Of a stretch of 64,000 nucleotides of DNA, positions 59,724 through 64,000 are shown one piece after another. The position numbers and the translations under genes were made by a program. The stretch comes from Atrina japonica (taxonomy: Eukaryota; Mollusca; Bivalvia; Pterioida; Pinnidae), in assembly GCA_030159075.1 (NCBI GenBank), contig BROG01000005.1, positions 3,236,001 to 3,300,000 of the forward strand, read 5' to 3'. The notes beneath the pieces are model-generated. The model had not been told where the DNA came from, searched no databases, and saw only the letters and a program-made list of their open reading frames with translations. Every line of letters begins with the position of its first letter. Position 1 is the stretch's first letter.

Positions 59724-60367
59724 TTATATAAATACAACATTCCTGAGAGGGTGGTAGTGGAAATTGTCACACTGAGGAAATACATTGTCAACCGAGGCTT
59801 TAATGATTTTCAAGGGGTGACAAATTCCACTACCACCCGATCAGGAATGTTATATTTATTATATTATACCGATCCACTGTATTGAAGCATATATTATCCA
59901 TTGAATTACTTAAAACACAAAAATAAACTGCAACAACAGTATTATTTTTATACTTAATTCATGCAAAAATCTACATGTACTTAAGTTCACCACATTCGTA
60001 ATACAAACTGCCTTCGATACCCAAACCGTTCATTGCGTCGATTTTGAATCTTAAGGCTCAAGCGAGCATGTCTGGTTGGCTGACTTCAGCAAATATATTT
60101 GATAATGATATATCAATTCTGTCAAATCATTTAATTTCGGTTGTTGTTTCTTTTGGTTCCAGTCTGTGTCGAAGAAATGCATGTTACATAACTCATAAAG
60201 AGGTTACACCTAATTACTACATAGGAAAAACCAATGAACCATACGCGCATCCATTTCTGCGCATGTGATATTTTTATTCAATATCACCCTGGAATGACCA
60301 AGACAGTGGAAAATACTCAATGCTTATTGTCCACTGAAATCGCTAGAATTTATGAAGAGGTATAATA
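59724..60367. mobile_element. Insertion of about 640 bp with a 41-bp hairpin
   Basis: It interrupts the 24-bp array, which is the main evidence that it is a discrete insertion. Near its left edge, 59730-59770 and 59817-59857 are inverted copies of about 41 bp differing at about five positions (core GGGTGGTAGTGGAA), separated by a 46-bp loop. The outermost bases TATTATATA (left) and TATAATATA (right) are AT-rich inverted ends. The rest (59860-60350) is less AT-rich than its surroundings and contains short frames without a domain (60044-60268). A non-autonomous DNA transposon is the best guess. Confidence 0.65.
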
Positions 60368-60646
60368 TACACAAATGATGTCATTGTATACACAGATGAT
60401 GTCATGTTGTATACACAGATGATGTCATATTGCATACATAGATGATGTCATGTTGTATACATAGATGATGTCATGTTATATACACAGATGATGTCATGTT
60501 ATATACACAGATGATGTCATGTTGTATACACATGTTATTTTGTAAACATAGATGTCATGTAAACATAGATGATGTCATGTACAATGTATACTATTTGATG
60601 TCATGTTTTATACATAGATGATGTCATGCTGTAAACTGTTTGATGT

Positions 60647-60700
<54 letters not shown>
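60647..60700. repeat. (TA)n microsatellite
   Basis: A pure TA run located between copies of the 24-bp minisatellite. Confidence 0.97.
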
Positions 60701-60704
<4 letters not shown>

Positions 60705-60910
60705 TCATAATGTATACACAGATGATGTCATGTATATACATTGTTGATTTTCATGTATACAGTAAATAGATGATATCATGTTATGTACATAAGGTAAATG
60801 CCATTTTTATTACATAGAGATGATGTCCTAAGATATACATAGATGATATTTTATTTCATTTACAGAAATGATTTGCGATATAGAGATGATTTTTTTTGTA
60901 TAATTGCTAT

Positions 60911-62045
60911 CTAATTACACATATTTCTTCCAGACCCGATTTTGTATGTGTTGGTTATCTTGATACAAACAATATTCCTTATTCTTACTAAGTAACAATA
61001 GTTTTTTAAAATATTGTTAAATCACAAGTTTGCAGATTTAAATCCCAGATCTGTTATTTAGTCTTAAGAATTACTTTTTAATGATACATGTATATGCATT
61101 AAGAATGACAACGTTGCAAGTGTTATGCTTCTAACCTTTTTCCGTGACCATGGCATTATTCTAGGTTGTGCATGACATTTATTACATCATGTCTACCCTG
61201 GTCATCACATCTTATTAAGTCACCTGATTTATACAGGTAACATATTGTCGATCATCTTTGTTACATTAGTCATGCGTAAATAATTGAGAATAAAATGTGT
61301 TTGTTTGAAAATTAAGGAAGTATTGACTGTAGATAGGGATAATTTGCTAGTAATCTTAATGATCAAAGGGTCTGATATATAGAAAATATGGAAGATTTTT
61401 GGCCCTGTCAGAGTTCATTTTGGTTCAAACTATGATACAACAATAAAGATGAAAAGTCTTAAAACTCTAATGTAAGAAATGTCTACACTTGACAATTTAC
61501 ACAGAAATCTGATACTGGCCTTTGTAAGTTGCACTAGCCTCTCTTTTATTTTATTTTTTTTTTCAGTTTGGTTTTTAGCTAGTGATAAATATTTTTTATA
61601 CTACCTCAGTTTATTCTGTAACTCTCTTTGATCACTTGATAAGTTTATATATATATATATATATACACTGTCCATCCCAAACAACACTCACCATCAGTAA
61701 TTGCAATATCTATATTGCCCTTTTGCAGTATCTTGCCAAGAAAATGAAAATCCCACACCAAACACTAATTTCTGAAAATGGTAATATTTGATAGTGCTAT
61801 TTGCCCTTGTTTTATGTATGTTATTACATTAGTATATAGAGAACATATATAAGATATATACAAATATACTATAAAATTCAGCACATGCGCAATTAGCATG
61901 ATTATTGATGGTGTGTCTATTGCATTGTAATTAACATTTAATTAATTAATTGCCTTGGATGTGTTTTGTGTGATTGACATAATATTACTAAGAAAACATT
62001 GTCAATTGTCATAATTATGTAGATTTCAATGGTTTATTTAGTTCC

Positions 62046-62048
<3 letters not shown>
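60911..62048. other. Non-coding AT-rich DNA
   Basis: Contains a short TA microsatellite at about 61645-61667 and a T/TA tract near 61548-61563. A frame at 61582-61791 has no domain. Nothing else recognised. Confidence 0.4.
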
Positions 62049-62093
<45 letters not shown>

Positions 62094-62107
62094 CATATAC
62101 ATATATA
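62049..62107. repeat. (TA)n microsatellite with ATAC interruptions
   Basis: TA run interrupted by CATATA and CATATACATATA units. Confidence 0.95.
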
Positions 62108-62292
62108 ACATGTCTTAACATTGTTGAAATTATAAATATATAAAGCTATAATATTACATATTTTTGTACTTATACAAGCACATTCTCTTTTCTGAATTAT
62201 TTGTCCTTTCTCTAAGTTGGGGGGGGGGGGGTTGGGTTATTGTTTAATCAAATTTGTAAATAAAGGTTTTAAAGTACAGCATTGCATGTCCT

Positions 62293-62376
62293 AGTGTTAT
62301 GCAAGGCTGGCAAATAACTTGATTGTCAGATTTTTATACTAAAAATTCAAATTCTTTGCCAGCCTTGTATAACACT
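62293..62376. mobile_element. Palindromic MITE-like hairpin, 84 bp
   Basis: The left arm AGTGTTATGCAAGGCTGGCA and the right arm, read on the minus strand AGTGTTATACAAGGCTGGCA, are inverted copies of about 22 bp with one mismatch. The loop is about 40 bp and has no coding capacity. Confidence 0.7.
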
Positions 62377-64000
62377 TTAGAATTACATAGTGTTTATGTC
62401 CTAATGCTTGTTGTTTATGTAAGAAATACTCTGATAAAATTTCTGTTAGGATTGTGCGTTTAACTTTTCTTATCCAAAAGAAGATGCCTGTAAAGATACA
62501 TAGAATTTTCCAGTAAAAAGTTGAAAGGTTGCTAAAAACTAAATCAACTATGATAAAACAGGTCAACTCTAAAGGCAGGAAAGTACTGGAAAACAAGACT
62601 TCAAGTAAGGATGTAGCAGTACATGGCCTGTTGACACTTACTTTCACCTGTGGTTAGTAGCCACATTTTGAGCTCACCTCAATGGAGTTGAAGAAAGCTT
62701 ATGCAAATTTGTGTCTCAGCATCCAGTGAAGAAGACTGATTGAGATCAGGTTTACCTACATTTGTATCTCCAACACTGATACATCAACAACACGTGCATG
62801 GTATATATGTCTTGTGATTCTAAGCACATCCCATGCTTTAGATGCTGGATAATTATTTTCAGTGCTGTGGTTAGGGTGATTGGTTATGGTCAAGATAATT
62901 GGGGGCGGGGAGGGGTTATGTTTGCAAAACTGTTGCTGCAAGGTGAGCGTTGTAATCTTTGATTACTGGTACTCTATGATTAATTATTGATCAATCAAGA
63001 CTGACTTTACATAAGCTATGTAGCTACATACAATAAGAGACCACTTTCATTCCCTTGTTTGATAGTTGTGCAATGCACCTTCTTGTACTTCAAAGTTACT
63101 GTTAGTAACTCTTGAGTTGTGAAGGTTCAAACAAGAATTTAGTTTCTATAACAACCTATAAATAGTAACATTATATTGTATTGAAAACTTGGTTTTACAA
63201 GTTATGTATCCTATGATTATTGTACAGATTTCTGTATATTGTGTTTCTATGGTAACATTGTCGGCGCTTTTTGATGAGTTTATATATTGATGTATGTATA
63301 TTGTTGTCTTTGTGATGTTACATATTAATCTCAGGTTATTTGTTGACACTTTTGTTGATTTTTTTTCACTAGTTGTATATTGTATCTGCAATACACAAAT
63401 TTGATCTTTGTATTTAAAATGATATATGAAACAGACGAGTCATGAATACTGTTTATATAATGTCAACATGGCTGTGACACAATGCAAAATGTAAGAATTG
63501 TCTGAAGTCTAGTAATAAAAATTAAGAAAACCTGAAATCTGATTGGTTGCGAAAATCAAGTCAGGAATATTGTATGATTTAATAAAACCCTCAAATTATT
63601 ATTGTGCAATTCTTGAAATCACATGCCTCACAACCATAAAAAAATTCAAAAGTAGAAAGTAATATATTTGTTGTCCTCAGAAAGCATTCAGGAGATATTT
63701 GTCTTCTCTTTTCAAGACTAAAGAAACTTTGGGGGAAAACATTTTGTGAAATGTGTCTTGCAGTGTTTTGTTTGATGTCAGGGTAAAAGATTAAGACAAT
63801 GTTTGATGTCGGGGATAAAGATTAAGACAAAGTATTAACCAGTACTGCCAGGTATAATTCTGATCACCTAGATCATACAAGCTATTGACATATCCTCAGT
63901 TTTAAACAGGAATGTTACCAACATTGCTGATATCATATATTTTTTTTTCTGTCAGTTTTATGTCAATGTACTTGAACAATGGGAATGCAATCTTACATCA
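62377..64000. other. Non-coding AT-rich DNA to the window end
   Basis: A two-copy direct repeat of about 31 bp lies at 63771-63830 (TTTGATGTC, then GGG and TAAAGATTAAGACAA). The minus-strand frames at 62339-62647, 62756-62941 and 63146-63391 have no domain. No gene recognised. Confidence 0.45.

Larger units (their letters stand above)
59680..60910. repeat. Minisatellite, 24-bp unit, split by an insertion
   Basis: The unit is AGATGATGTCATGTTGTATA with CACA or CATA. Two to three copies lie at 59680-59723 and about twenty at 60368-60910, decaying at the 3' end. The two parts are separated by the element at 59724-60367, and a TA microsatellite (60647-60700) has grown inside the right part. Confidence 0.92.

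Overview
The window is animal nuclear DNA. It is AT-rich, intron-bearing and crowded with minisatellites, microsatellites, SINEs and MITE-like inverted-repeat elements. The two genes, together with the style of the dispersed repeats (a tRNA-derived SINE, short elements ending in CAGTGAAAC, a GTCCGTC-rich element), best fit a lophotrochozoan, probably a bivalve mollusc. That taxonomic call is inference. No prokaryotic or viral gene, rRNA gene, functional tRNA gene or CRISPR array is visible.

Only two convincing protein-coding regions are present, both on the + strand. They lie at 44131-45207 (358 aa) and 54094-55203 (369 aa), and encode paralogous type II Golgi heparan sulfate glucosamine 3-O-sulfotransferases of the HS3ST1/HS3ST5 type. 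Each has its whole catalytic domain in one exon, directly preceded by a strong 3' splice site (44114 and 54075). At least one upstream, probably non-coding, exon is therefore expected for each, but I could not locate any. The pair looks like an old tandem duplication. Both keep the sulfotransferase active-site and PAPS-binding signatures, so both are probably active enzymes adding the rare 3-O-sulfate to heparan sulfate.

Layout. 1-44 kb holds no supportable exon. It is a chain of about fifteen minisatellite arrays (units of 19 to 83 bp) separated by featureless AT-rich DNA, with a SINE carrying a perfect 15-bp target duplication (2430-2731) and several MITE-like elements. 44.1-45.6 kb is the first sulfotransferase exon and its 3' end. 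45.6-54 kb has MITE copies, a 54-bp array, an inverted SINE pair between TA microsatellites, a 37-45-bp array and a very homogeneous 68-bp array. 54.1-55.6 kb is the second sulfotransferase exon. 55.6-64 kb is AT-rich DNA with short arrays, including a 24-bp array split by a roughly 640-bp insertion that carries a 41-bp hairpin.

Adding up my intervals, roughly a quarter of the window is tandem repeat. Three arrays are interrupted by inverted-repeat elements, which gives a relative order of events. Higher-order structure is visible in at least two arrays. I found no clear novel gene system. The most interesting material is the sulfotransferase pair with its unusual exon layout and the repeat architecture.
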